Origin: Flavisphingomonas formosensis
GTDB taxonomy: Bacteria > Pseudomonadota > Alphaproteobacteria > Sphingomonadales > Sphingomonadaceae
Direction: 5' to 3'
NCBI RefSeq assembly: GCF_009755815.1
Contig: NZ_WRPK01000005.1
Span: 124,001-188,000 of the forward strand
DNA: 64,000 bases
Made by a program: the position numbers and the translations under genes. Shown here in pieces: positions 1 through 9,068 of the stretch. Under the pieces are notes generated by a model. That model saw only the letters and a list, made by a program, of their open reading frames with translations. It was not told the origin of the DNA and made no database searches. The stretch's first letter is position 1; each line of letters begins with the position of its first letter.

Positions 1-714
1 CTCCGGGCGGCTGGCGGAAGCTTCCTGGATGGCGGTGACGCCGAACCGGCTGGCTGTCTCCAATGCCCAGCGCAGCGCCGCCTTGTGCACATCGGGCTCC
101 GGGCTAGGCATGACGTTGAACAGCCGCCACGTTGCGCGTTCGATCAGTTCGCCCGTCGGCTCGTTCGATCCGGCGCGGCGCACGATCCGGCCACCGAAGG
201 GATCAGGCGTGGCGGCGGTGATCCCGGCCAGTTCCAGCGCCTTCGAATTGGCCAGGCCATGGTGCAGCGAGTAGTCGTGGAGATAGACCGGTGTGTCCGG
301 GAATTTCTCATCGAGATACTTTCGGTCCACCTCGCCCTGCGCGGACAGAGTGGGATTGAAATCGCCGCCGATGACCCAACCGCTGAGCTTTCCGCGCGAA
401 CAGGCGATGCAGTCGCACAGCCGCTCGCCATAATCGCGGGCCAGCGCGTCGGCAGGCAGGCGACACTCGTAGCGATGCTTGAGCCCGGCGAGCAGGATGT
501 GGCCATGCGCGTCGTGGATGCCCGGCATGACCATCCGGCCCGCCAGATCCACGACGACACACTCCTCGCCCGCCGCCGCCAGGATGCCGGTCGTGGTGCC
601 GACATCCGCGATGCGTCCATTTTCCACGAGGATCGCCTCCACCCAGGAACGGTCTGCATTCACGGTGTAGATGCGGCCATTGACATAGGCGGCGGTGGCG
701 GCGGGCTGGTTCAT
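1..714 (-). CDS. YtcJ-like amidohydrolase, C-terminus outside window
   Basis: The frame opens with ATG at 714 on the minus strand (MNQPAATAAYVNGRIYTVN) and stays open to the window edge, giving 238 visible residues. A metal-binding amidohydrolase motif is visible as PGIHDAHGH, supplying the HxH pair. The sequence continues as in the amidohydrolase-3 (YtcJ/ExoB-type) family, whose members are usually about 540-570 residues, so roughly 40 percent is present. The family hydrolyses C-N bonds in cyclic amides, imides or N-acyl compounds; the substrate cannot be told here. It lies 23 bp downstream of the TonB receptor on the same strand, so the two are probably co-transcribed and the receptor may import its substrate. 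The family is well supported, the substrate unknown. Confidence 0.85.
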   Translation of the reverse strand, partial: MNQPAATAAYVNGRIYTVNADRSWVEAILVENGRIADVGTTTGILAAAGEECVVVDLAGRMVMPGIHDAHGHILLAGLKHRYECRLPADALARDYGERLCDCIACSRGKLSGWVIGGDFNPTLSAQGEVDRKYLDEKFPDTPVYLHDYSLHHGLANSKALELAGITAATPDPFGGRIVRRAGSNEPTGELIERATWRLFNVMPSPEPDVHKAALRWALETASRFGVTAIQEASASRPE

Positions 715-737
715 GGCTGCTGTCCTTCCGGCGAAAG

Positions 738-3065
738 TTACCAGCGATAGCGCACCGCCGCACCATAAGTGCGCGGCATCGCGTAGCGGACCTGGATGAT
801 GCCGAGCGAGGCGAAAGACGGGCCGCCATAGGTCGTGTTGAGGCGGTTGCTGATATTATCGACGAAGCCGCGCAGCTGCCAGTGTTCGGTCGCTTCATAG
901 GTGATCGATGCATTGTGCTTGAAATAGCCCTCGAGCATCGTACCGGGGTCGCCGAAATTGCCGGAGAAGCGCGATGAGCGGGCTTCGAAGTTCCAGTCGA
1001 ACGCCAAGCTCTGATCATTGGGCAGTCCGACGGTGTAGGTCACGCCGCCGCTGCCGCTCCATTTCGGTGCGAACGCCATTGGTCGATCGGCGACGACGGT
1101 GGTCCCGAGCGGGGTGACCTTGGCCACGTCCTTGATGACGGTATGCAGATAGGCTCCGGCCGCATAGAAACGGAGTTCGGGAGTGACCGCTGCCTCGATT
1201 TCGGTTTCGAAGCCGTAGGCCGTGGCGTCCTGGTTCGTGATCAGTCCGGCCAACCCGACATAGTTGAAGGCCTGATAATCCTTATAGTCGTAATAAAAAG
1301 CCGAGGTGTTGATGCGCAGTCGGCGGTCGAACAGCGTCGATTTCTGGCCAATCTCGTAGGACAGCAGCGTCTCGTCCCCATAGGGAATCCGCGCGAGCGA
1401 CACACCGGTGGGGTAGAAGCCGTTGTTGAACCCGCCGGCCTTGGTGCCGCGTGATATGCTGGCGTAGAAGAGATTGTTGTTGTCGGGCTTATAGTCGATC
1501 TCGATCTTGCCCGACCACAGGGTTGCCTTGTATTTGAGGCGGAATGGAACCGGTGTTCCGGTGCCGCCGTCCGCGATCAGGAAGCAGTCGCCGATCGTAC
1601 CCCCGCCGCAGTCGCGCAGCGCGGCATTGTCGGCATCGGCGAAGGTCTTGCTGTCACGGGTGACGCGGATGCCGCCGATCGCAGTGAACTGGCCGAAGTC
1701 CTGTTCGATCTGGCCGAAGACTGCGGCCGAATTGGTTCGCAAGCGCCAGTCGGCATTGAGGCTGATCGGGAAGTAGGTGCCGTTGTAGAGGCCCGTCGCC
1801 GGGTTGACCGCGGTAGGTCCGTCCAACGGGAAGTTGAACACGGCGGTAGGCTGGTCCTTGCCGATAGCGTGCATGCCGTAGACGCCAGCCGTCCATCGCG
1901 TTGTACGCGCGCTGTGATAGAGACGCAGTTCCTGGGTGAGCTGCTTGCCCTGATAGGGAAAGCTGGCGAACACCAGCGGGTTCGGGGTTCCGTCGCTGTC
2001 TTCCTGCATGCGGCGCTTGTAGGACTGGTAGCCGGTCAAGCTGGTGAAGGTCGTATCGCCGAACTTCTTCTCGATCCGCAGCAGGCCTGAATAGCCGGTG
2101 GAACGCAGGAAGGCGGCGTCATTGGTATCGACGACATTCTTCTTCGCGGCGGGCGTGTTGCGCTCGGCATAGCCGACCGCGTCGACGATTGTGGGATCAG
2201 CAACGACGAGGCCGTTGGCGTCGACATATCCGGTCTTGCTTTCGTAATAGGCGTGGGTTGTCCTGGTGCGGCCATATTCGCCTTTGAGCAGAATGTCCCA
2301 GCCGTCATCGCCCTGATAGCGCAGCTGAAGGCGCGCCGCGTCGGACCCGGCTTGACCGCCTCGCTCCAGAGCAGGGTTTAGATTCTTCTGGAAACCGTCA
2401 CTGTGATGCGACGTGCCCGACAGGCGCATCGACAGGGTGTTGGACAGAGGCGCGGTCGCGGCACCTTCGAGTTTCAGATCGTTGAAACGGCCATAGCTTG
2501 CCGACATATAGCCCTCGGCAGTCTGGCTCGGCCGCTTGGTGATGTAGTTGATGAGGCCGCCCGTCGAGTTGCGACCGAACAAGGTGCCCTGTGGGCCGCG
2601 CAGGACCTCGACGCGGTCGAGATCGAACAGGGCAAAATCGACAGCGGGCACCGCGACGATGTAAAATTCGTCGACATAGGAGGTTACCGGTGCCTCATGG
2701 CCTTCGCCGAAGTCGTTGAGGCCGATGCCGCGTATGACTACGTTTGACGATGTCCCTGGCCCATAAGGGGAATAGCTTTCCAGGCCGACGATCTTCCCGG
2801 CGAGATCTGCGCTGCTCGAGATGTTGCGACTGGTGATTTGTTCCTGGGTCACGGCGGTGATGGCGATGCCGACCCGCTGGATATTCTGGGCGCGCTTCTG
2901 CGCGGTGACGACGATTTCCTGCAGGCCTCCGGTACTGTCAGCGGCTGCGGCCGCGGCCGGCGATGCGTCCGGGTTCGCCTGGGCATGCGCCTGGCCCGCC
3001 AACGCGGCCAGCAGGATCGACGCGCTGCTCAGCAGGCTCGGCTTCAGATGATTGGCGTATGACAT
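738..3065 (-). CDS. TonB-dependent outer-membrane receptor
   Basis: This 775-residue protein is a ligand-gated outer-membrane channel driven by TonB-ExbB-ExbD. A signal peptide covers about residues 1-29 (ends AGQAHAQ). The TonB-box/plug start EIVVTAQKR follows, then plug motifs such as LRGPQGTLFGRNSTGG, and the beta barrel ends in a terminal Trp (AAVRYRW), as expected for BamA-assembled barrels. I chose the ATG at 3065 rather than 3083 because AAGGGGA sits just upstream. Sphingomonads carry many such receptors for aromatic or plant-derived compounds. The neighbours are an amidohydrolase downstream and, upstream, a same-strand LysR/SnoaL group, so an organic substrate is more likely than a siderophore. 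That last point is inference. Confidence 0.95.
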   Translation of the reverse strand: MSYANHLKPSLLSSASILLAALAGQAHAQANPDASPAAAAAADSTGGLQEIVVTAQKRAQNIQRVGIAITAVTQEQITSRNISSSADLAGKIVGLESYSPYGPGTSSNVVIRGIGLNDFGEGHEAPVTSYVDEFYIVAVPAVDFALFDLDRVEVLRGPQGTLFGRNSTGGLINYITKRPSQTAEGYMSASYGRFNDLKLEGAATAPLSNTLSMRLSGTSHHSDGFQKNLNPALERGGQAGSDAARLQLRYQGDDGWDILLKGEYGRTRTTHAYYESKTGYVDANGLVVADPTIVDAVGYAERNTPAAKKNVVDTNDAAFLRSTGYSGLLRIEKKFGDTTFTSLTGYQSYKRRMQEDSDGTPNPLVFASFPYQGKQLTQELRLYHSARTTRWTAGVYGMHAIGKDQPTAVFNFPLDGPTAVNPATGLYNGTYFPISLNADWRLRTNSAAVFGQIEQDFGQFTAIGGIRVTRDSKTFADADNAALRDCGGGTIGDCFLIADGGTGTPVPFRLKYKATLWSGKIEIDYKPDNNNLFYASISRGTKAGGFNNGFYPTGVSLARIPYGDETLLSYEIGQKSTLFDRRLRINTSAFYYDYKDYQAFNYVGLAGLITNQDATAYGFETEIEAAVTPELRFYAAGAYLHTVIKDVAKVTPLGTTVVADRPMAFAPKWSGSGGVTYTVGLPNDQSLAFDWNFEARSSRFSGNFGDPGTMLEGYFKHNASITYEATEHWQLRGFVDNISNRLNTTYGGPSFASLGIIQVRYAMPRTYGAAVRYRW

Positions 3066-3301
3066 TTTACGTCCCCTTTTCATTCTCGACAGCTCCGCGC
3101 TGCGTTTCTTTCCTCGAAGACTTGCCGAAGCTCCCTTCGATCACAACGGCCCCGCCGCTCGGACATGTTGCGCGATCCGCAACGTTGAATTTTTGTGAAA
3201 AGCAGCGTCCCTCGCCGACCCGCTGGCAGCGGGAAACGGCCCGGATTCTTGCCGGAAAGAAGAATGGCGCCGTCGGTTCCGACCGGCATTTGAAGTGTAG
3301 A

Positions 3302-4267
3302 TCAGCCGATGGCTGTGGTTGCGGCAGACTGCTCCTCGTCGAGGCGATGCATCTCGCGAACGAGTGCGTTCTGAAGCGCCAGTCCGGCGGGCGTCATCCG
3401 TTTGCCCGCCCGGCTGACGAGGTGCAGCCGGATGTCCGACAGCTCATCGCTAAGAATCGGCCGCTCGACGATCCCGGCGACGCCGGCGAGCGGCTGGCCG
3501 AGGATGCGAGGCAGCATAGTGACGCCCAGGCCTTGCGCCACGCCGTCGAGGATGACCTGGATCGAGGGCGATTTGAGCACGATGTTGAGGGGCAAGCCTC
3601 GTTCAGTGAACACCGAATGGATGATTTCGAGCAGGCGGGAACCGGCATCGGGCAGCACCAGCCGTTCGCCCGAGATCTGAACCGGCCAGATCGCTGCCTC
3701 GCGCGCAAGGTGATGCTTTTCGGACATGAATAACGAAAAGGGCTGCCGGCTGGTCGCGAGCAGCTTCAGCCGGACATCCTGCTCGGTGTCAAACAGCAGG
3801 CCGAGTTGTGCACCGTCATTGAGCAGCAGCCGTTCTGCTTCCTCGCCGTCGGCGGCCTTCATCTCGATGTTGATATCCGGGAATTTGGATGAGACCGCTG
3901 CGAAGGCCTTGATGAAGCGTACGGCCAGCAGACCCTGCGCCACGACGATGCGGATGGTCGAGGTGCGCGTACTGCGCAGTTCGGAAAGGCGCGCCAGTAG
4001 TTCCTGATGCTCGACGACACGCCGCTCGTAATATTCGATCAGCAACCGACCGGCTTCGGTCAGTTGCACCTTGTAGGAACCCTTTTCCACCAGATCGATG
4101 CTGAGCGCGCGCTCGAGTAGCTTGATCTGCCGGCTGATCGAGGAGGCCGCAACGCCCAGATAGTCTGCGGCAGCGCGCATCGAGCCATGGCGTGCGGAGA
4201 GCGATAGATATTGCAGCCGATGGTCCTGAACGCTGATCTCGTAGGTTCGGCGGCTGATACCCGGCAT
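3302..4267 (-). CDS. LysR-family transcriptional regulator
   Basis: A 321-residue protein with an N-terminal winged helix (about residues 15-75, containing GSMRAAADYLGVAASSISRQ, the typical LTTR helix-turn-helix) followed by a periplasmic-binding-protein-like effector domain. LTTRs usually respond to a pathway intermediate and control adjacent operons. Its ATG directly follows the TAA stop of the upstream SnoaL-like gene (TAAATG), so the two are translationally coupled. The receptor and amidohydrolase genes lie downstream on the same strand and the permease/dehydrogenase genes diverge on the other side; both groups are plausible targets. The effector is unknown. Confidence 0.93.
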   Translation of the reverse strand: MPGISRRTYEISVQDHRLQYLSLSARHGSMRAAADYLGVAASSISRQIKLLERALSIDLVEKGSYKVQLTEAGRLLIEYYERRVVEHQELLARLSELRSTRTSTIRIVVAQGLLAVRFIKAFAAVSSKFPDINIEMKAADGEEAERLLLNDGAQLGLLFDTEQDVRLKLLATSRQPFSLFMSEKHHLAREAAIWPVQISGERLVLPDAGSRLLEIIHSVFTERGLPLNIVLKSPSIQVILDGVAQGLGVTMLPRILGQPLAGVAGIVERPILSDELSDIRLHLVSRAGKRMTPAGLALQNALVREMHRLDEEQSAATTAIG

Positions 4268-4759
4268 TTACTGTCCCACCGATCCCTGCGCTCTGCGGCC
4301 CCTGCCTGGCCGCCGATGCTCGATCCTGTCGCTACGCGGCAGCACGTCAAGCTCGCTCAGCATCAGGCCTTGCTCGGCGAAGAAGAAATCGCGGGATACG
4401 AACCAGTCGCCGTCGCGTTCCTCCCAGATCATCAGGACCCGGTGGATTTCGACGAAGCCGGACGAGAGGGCGTTGTGATTGGTGATGTTGCCGAAGGCCA
4501 CTTTGCCGATCACGGTTATAGGATCCATTTCGATCGTGATCGAGCTGCATGCCTCCCGAGCTTCCATGAAGATCCGGGTGATCGCTTCGTGGCCGACCTG
4601 CGCGGGCAGTTCCCGGCCTTCCATGACCGCCTCTGGCAGATAGAATTCGCGGACCATCGCGGCGATCTGGCGCGCGCGGAACCGGGCCTCGAACAGCCGG
4701 CATTTCGCGGTGACCCGCTGTTCGACGACAGTCGTGTCGGCCATCGGATTATCAGCCAT
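4268..4759 (-). CDS. NTF2/SnoaL-like fold protein
   Basis: A 163-residue protein with the SnoaL/NTF2-like cone fold pattern: an N-terminal helix pair, VREFYLPEAVMEG, a middle strand region with IEMDPITVIGK, and a final WFVSRDFFF strand. The family includes polyketide cyclases, ketosteroid-isomerase-like enzymes, dehydratases and non-enzymatic binding proteins. The C-terminal 25 residues are Arg-rich and outside the fold. Its stop codon abuts the LysR start, so it is in the same transcript, and a second SnoaL-like gene lies 33 bp upstream. Paired NTF2-fold proteins often act on a pathway intermediate. No specific reaction can be assigned. Confidence 0.8.
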   Translation of the reverse strand: MADNPMADTTVVEQRVTAKCRLFEARFRARQIAAMVREFYLPEAVMEGRELPAQVGHEAITRIFMEAREACSSITIEMDPITVIGKVAFGNITNHNALSSGFVEIHRVLMIWEERDGDWFVSRDFFFAEQGLMLSELDVLPRSDRIEHRRPGRGRRAQGSVGQ

Positions 4760-4792
4760 GGACGGCGGCTCCGGAAAAGAGGAACCAGGGCC

Positions 4793-5200
4793 TCATGCGG
4801 TGAGGCAGTCCGCGACCGTGGCCGTGTCGATGAACTCCTCGAAGCGCGTCATCAAGCCACCCTGTACCTCATAGACATGGGCCCATTCTACCCGATACTC
4901 CCGACCGGTGGCGAGCGATGCGCTTTGCTCGATCCCTCGGCCATAGACCTGATGCCCGACGCCGACGAGCGAGCGCGGCGTCATTTCCCGTATCTGGATG
5001 CTTCTGGTAACGCGGTCGAAGAACTGCCTCACACCGGCATGGCCGCGAAAGCTGCCGGCAAAGGGAATTTTTTCTTCCGGGCCATAATAGGTCCACACGA
5101 TGTCGTGGGACAGCGTTGCGAAGGCAGCATCGATATCTCCGACGTTGAAGGCGTCGAAGAAGCGTCTGACGACGTCGGCGCTCTCCTGACCGTTGCTCAT
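4793..5200 (-). CDS. NTF2/SnoaL-like fold protein (second copy type)
   Basis: A 135-residue nuclear-transport-factor-2-like protein. The start VVRRFFDAFNVGDIDA is the usual first helix of this family, followed by FATLSHDIVWTYYGP and a GHAGVRQFFDRV helix, as in SnoaL-like limonene-hydrolase or ketosteroid-isomerase folds. It differs strongly from the adjacent NTF2-fold protein, so the two are not recent duplicates. It is the first gene of a minus-strand set (this gene, second SnoaL, LysR), and the divergent permease starts about 240 bp away. Such proteins commonly isomerise, dehydrate or hydrolyse small hydrophobic metabolites. The exact activity is not predictable from sequence alone. Confidence 0.82.
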   Translation of the reverse strand: MSNGQESADVVRRFFDAFNVGDIDAAFATLSHDIVWTYYGPEEKIPFAGSFRGHAGVRQFFDRVTRSIQIREMTPRSLVGVGHQVYGRGIEQSASLATGREYRVEWAHVYEVQGGLMTRFEEFIDTATVADCLTA

Positions 5201-5439
5201 CGTTTTTCTCTCCCGGCATCGGCGTCAGCAATCGCGCCGACCGTCTGTCGATATGCTCGGGGTCGGCGCGCAGCGTCAATGCCGGCGCCCCCGGCTGATG
5301 TTGCGTCTCGGGCAACATATTCGCTGCAGATCGAGATTGAGCTTGGCGTGGCTTGTCGCGATGCAAGGATCAGGGTGAAGGTTAGGGGCGCTTGCCGAAC
5401 TCCCTTTCGGCGCCCACCCGCATCTCGGAGACCGGCAGC

Positions 5440-6882
5440 TTGCACGACCCAATCAACGCCTCGCCTGGGCCCGCTGCCGATCGGCTTTCCGAAGGCGTGC
5501 TGGGCAGTGTCGACATCACCTTCATGGTGCTGGCCGTCGCGGCGCCGATGGCGATCGTGGTTGCGACGATGCCGATCGCCTTCGCCTTGGGCAACGGCAT
5601 GGGTGTTGCCGGCACCTATGTGCTGTCAGGCCTCGCCATCGCGCTGTTTGCCATCGGCTATGTGCGGTTGCTGCCCTTCATCCGCAATGCGGGGGCCTTC
5701 TACGCGATTATTGCGCAGACTTTCGGCCGTGTCGCCGGCCTCGCCGGCTCCTATGTCGCGCTGGTATCCTATGTGGCGCTGTGCTGCGCGACACTCGGCG
5801 CACTGTCCTATTTTGTCACCAACCTGCTCCATTCGCTGGGGCTCGATTTTGCGCATTGGGGCATCAGCGCGCTGGCGGTGATCGCGATCCTGGGCGTACT
5901 GTCCTATTTCCGCATCGATTTCACAGCCAAGCTTCTCGCCGTGGCATTGGGCGCGGAGGTGATCGCCATCCTGACGCTCGATATCGCCATTCTCGTTGTC
6001 GATGGGTTCGGCTCGCCAGCGCGGATCTTCTCGCCGTCGGTGGTGCTGGGGCCGGGGCTGGGGGTCAGCGCGATCTATGCCTTCAATTCCGTGATCGGCT
6101 TCGAGGCGACGGCGATCTATCAGGAAGAAGCGCGCAATCCCGCGGTCAGCATTCCCCGCGCGACCTATGCCGCAATCGCCGTCATCTGCCTGTTCTACGT
6201 TTTCACCGCCTATGCCTTCATCGTGGCGAGCGGGCCGGACATCTCGGCCGCCGCCGGCAAGAATCCCGGCCAGTTCGTTTTCGGCCTCGCCTTGCGCTAT
6301 CTCGGACGACAGGGTGAGGCGCTGCTGTCTATGCTGGTGATCAGCAGCGCCTTCGCGGCGGTGCTGGGCTTGTTCAACAACAGCGCCCGCTACGTCTTCG
6401 CACTGGCCCGCGACGGAGCGTTACCTGCCGTGCTCGCCCGCACGCGCAGCGGCAACGGGGCGCCTTTCAACGCAGGCCTGCCGGTTATCTTCGTACTCAG
6501 CGTGGTGATCTCGCTCTTCGCGCTGGCCGGGCTCGATCCGTTACTCTCGCTTACAACCGCGCTTACCGGCTTCGGTTCGGTCGGGCTGATGGCCTTGCTG
6601 ACGATCACCGCCTTCGCGATCCCGCTGTTCCTGAGAAAGCGCACGGGACGAATGGGGCCGGTCGCGATCTTTCCCTTGGCTGGTGGCGCGATGCTGCTGA
6701 CCGGCACTGTCCTGTCGGTCGCTAATTATCCGCTGCTAACCGGCACCGACTCCACCCTCATCAACGCGCTTCCGGCCCTGCTCCTCGCGATCGCGGCGGC
6801 GGGAATGGTACAGGCGCTGATCCTGCGCCGCCGCCATCCCGCCATTTTCGCCCGCATCGGGCTGAGCCAGGTCGCAGGCTGA
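5440..6882 (+). CDS. APC-superfamily amino acid/amine permease
   Basis: A roughly 480-residue inner-membrane transporter with about 12 hydrophobic segments, starting with SVDITFMVLAVAAPMAIVV. It carries the APC signature around GFEATAIYQEEARNPAVSIP, where the conserved Glu and the NP pair are typical of amino-acid/polyamine permeases. I prefer TTG at 5440 (MHDPINASPG), with GGAG about 10 nt upstream, over an upstream in-frame TTG at 5392. The aldehyde dehydrogenase follows 23 bp downstream on the same strand, suggesting uptake of an amine or amino acid that is deaminated to an aldehyde and then oxidised. The substrate is inference. Confidence 0.9.
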   Translation: MHDPINASPGPAADRLSEGVLGSVDITFMVLAVAAPMAIVVATMPIAFALGNGMGVAGTYVLSGLAIALFAIGYVRLLPFIRNAGAFYAIIAQTFGRVAGLAGSYVALVSYVALCCATLGALSYFVTNLLHSLGLDFAHWGISALAVIAILGVLSYFRIDFTAKLLAVALGAEVIAILTLDIAILVVDGFGSPARIFSPSVVLGPGLGVSAIYAFNSVIGFEATAIYQEEARNPAVSIPRATYAAIAVICLFYVFTAYAFIVASGPDISAAAGKNPGQFVFGLALRYLGRQGEALLSMLVISSAFAAVLGLFNNSARYVFALARDGALPAVLARTRSGNGAPFNAGLPVIFVLSVVISLFALAGLDPLLSLTTALTGFGSVGLMALLTITAFAIPLFLRKRTGRMGPVAIFPLAGGAMLLTGTVLSVANYPLLTGTDSTLINALPALLLAIAAAGMVQALILRRRHPAIFARIGLSQVAG

Positions 6883-6905
6883 GCGGGCCAATCAGGAGAC
6901 AGAGC

Positions 6906-8414
6906 ATGACGACGGCCAACGATCTCTCGCAGCTGACGGCGAAGGCCGCCGCCTTCATCGGCGGCGAGAAAGGACTGTTCATCGACGGCGAATGGCGCGC
7001 GCCCCGCTCCGGTGAGACGCTGCCGGTCATCGATCCGAGCAGCGGCCGCGAGGTCGGCCGTATCGCACAGGCGAGCGCCGACGATGTCGACGCAGCGGTC
7101 GCCTCCGCCCGGCGCGCGCTGGAAGATCCGGCCTGGGCGCGCATGAAGCCGCACCAGCGCGAGGAGATCATGTTGCGTCTGGCCGAGCTGATCCGCGCGG
7201 AGGCGCCATCTCTCGCTGAGATCGAGACCGTGAACAGCGGCAAGCTGATCGCCAACACTAGGCTGTTCGATGTCGATCTGTCCGTCCACACGCTGCGCTA
7301 CATGGCGGGCTGGGCGACCAAGCTCCACGGCGAGACCATGGATCTCGCTGTGCCCTATGCGCCCGACATGCGGTTCAACGGCTTCACCCGGCGCTTCCCG
7401 GCGGGCGTGGTCGCGGCGATCATGCCCTGGAACGTGCCGCTGTGCCAGGCGGTCTGGAAGCTGGCGCCGGTGCTGGCCACCGGCTGCACGGTCATCCTGA
7501 AGCCTTCGGAGCTCACGTCGCTGACCGCGCTGCGACTGGCCGAGCTATGCGATGAGGCAGGCATCACCCCTGGCGTCGTCAACGTCGTGACCGGCACCGG
7601 CGAAGTGACGGGCAAGGCGCTGATCGAACATCCGGGAGTCGACAAGATCAACTTCACCGGCTCGACCAGGGTCGGGCAGTTCATCGCCGAGCAGGCAGCC
7701 CCTGCCTTCAAACATTATAATCTCGAGCTGGGCGGGAAATCCCCGTTGATCATCGCGGAAGATGCCGATCTGGAAAAGGCCATCCCAGGTGCCGCCTGGG
7801 CGATCTACGGCAATTCTGGACAGAATTGCTGCGCCGGTTCGCGCGTGCTGATTCATGAGAAGCATTTCGACAGGGTGGTCGCCGGTGTGGCCGATATCGC
7901 GGCGTCGATCCGTCTCGGCCCCGGCCTTGACCCGGCATCGATGATGGGCCCGCTGGTCGGCGCAGCTCATCGCGCGCGTGTGGCCGAACATGTCGAACGC
8001 GCGCGAAGTGCCGGGGGCGAGGTCATCGGCGGCGAGATCGTCGAGGGGGATGGCAGCTATTTTACCCCGGCCATCGTCACCGGCCTCGATCACGGCCATC
8101 CGACCGCGCAGCAGGAGATCTTCGGTCCGGTGCTGTGCGCCTTCCCGTTCAAAGACGACGAGGAGGCGCTGCAACTCGCCAACGACACAGCTTTCGGGCT
8201 CGGTGCCAGCATCTGGACCCGCGGCCTCGCGACCGCCAACCGGTATTTCGAGCGGCTCAAGGCGGGGACGGTGTGGATCAACACGCACAATATCCTCGAC
8301 CTTTCCTTGCCCTTCGGCGGCACTAAGCAGTCAGGGGTGGGCTTCGAGCTGGGACGCGAGGGCGTTATGTCGCACACCGTGCTGCGCGCCGGGGTCATGT
8401 TGGTGGACGAATGA
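6906..8414 (+). CDS. NAD(P)-dependent aldehyde dehydrogenase
   Basis: A 502-residue aldehyde dehydrogenase of normal length. Visible motifs include PWNVPLCQAVWKLAPVLATG (cofactor domain), FTGSTRVGQ, the general-base Glu in LELGGKSP, and the nucleophilic Cys in GQNCCAGSRV. The C-terminus has FGGTKQSGVGFELGREG, typical of betaine-/aromatic-aldehyde-type ALDHs. It oxidises an aldehyde to the acid with NAD(P)+. The gene follows the APC permease by 23 bp and is probably in the same operon. Two adjacent Cys residues at the active site are common in this clade. The enzyme class is certain; the substrate is unknown. Confidence 0.95.
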   Translation: MTTANDLSQLTAKAAAFIGGEKGLFIDGEWRAPRSGETLPVIDPSSGREVGRIAQASADDVDAAVASARRALEDPAWARMKPHQREEIMLRLAELIRAEAPSLAEIETVNSGKLIANTRLFDVDLSVHTLRYMAGWATKLHGETMDLAVPYAPDMRFNGFTRRFPAGVVAAIMPWNVPLCQAVWKLAPVLATGCTVILKPSELTSLTALRLAELCDEAGITPGVVNVVTGTGEVTGKALIEHPGVDKINFTGSTRVGQFIAEQAAPAFKHYNLELGGKSPLIIAEDADLEKAIPGAAWAIYGNSGQNCCAGSRVLIHEKHFDRVVAGVADIAASIRLGPGLDPASMMGPLVGAAHRARVAEHVERARSAGGEVIGGEIVEGDGSYFTPAIVTGLDHGHPTAQQEIFGPVLCAFPFKDDEEALQLANDTAFGLGASIWTRGLATANRYFERLKAGTVWINTHNILDLSLPFGGTKQSGVGFELGREGVMSHTVLRAGVMLVDE

Positions 8415-8587
8415 TAGGCGCCTGATCAGAGGCCAGCGCCGGGTCCGCTGTCGCATTGACCTCGATCCATTCGACGCTCTCGCCAGGCTATTGAAAGCGG
8501 CCGCTAACCTACCAATGCATGATTCCTGGGGAGCAGGTCAGGCCTGATCCGAGCCCACCAGCGGCTTTCCGGTTCGAAGGAGTTGCT

Positions 8588-9068
8588 ATGAGACGCCTTC
8601 CAGCCCGAACAGATCCACCTCCGAATATTGCATCGCGCACCATCACTACGCCCGCGCGAGCGATCTTTCGTGCCTTTATGGATCGCGATGCGGTTGCGTC
8701 CTGGCGGCCGCCCAGCGGCACGACCGCGCGGATCTTCACGTTCGATCCCCGCGTTGGAGGACCATACCGCATGGCGTTCGTCTATGCGGAGAGTAGTGGA
8801 GGCCGGCGGAGGTCGACGCGGATGCGGACATCTTCGAGGGACGCTTCGTCGAGTTGATGCCAAACGAGAAGATCGTGGAGGCGGTCGCATTCGAGTCCGA
8901 TGATCCGGCCTTCGCCGGAACCCTGACCGTCACCACGACGCTCGCGCCGGTGACCGGCGGTACCAAGGTCACCGTGCGCGCTGATAATGCGCCGCCGGTA
9001 TCAGCGGGACCGATCCCCGTGCCGGAATGCAGTCGGCGCTCAAGAATCTGGCCAGCTTCATCGAGTGA
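8588..9068 (+). pseudogene. Frameshifted SRPBCC/AHSA1-like gene
   Basis: The reading begins at ATG 8588 (MRRLPARTDPPP) and shows an SRPBCC/AHSA1 pattern: PARAIFRAFMDRDAVASWRPP, then FDPRVGGPYRMAFVY. The frame breaks at about 8800-8812 and continues in another frame as ADIFEGRFVELMPNEKIVEAV and SDDPAFAGTLTVTTTL. A second break near 9000-9010 leads to AGMQSALKNLASFIE and a TGA at 9066-9068. Read together, the pieces give a normal ~155-residue protein similar to the intact SRPBCC gene at 33701-34171. Two independent shifts indicate a decayed gene rather than a single sequencing error. This family binds hydrophobic ligands or acts as HSP90-activator-like proteins. Confidence 0.75.
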
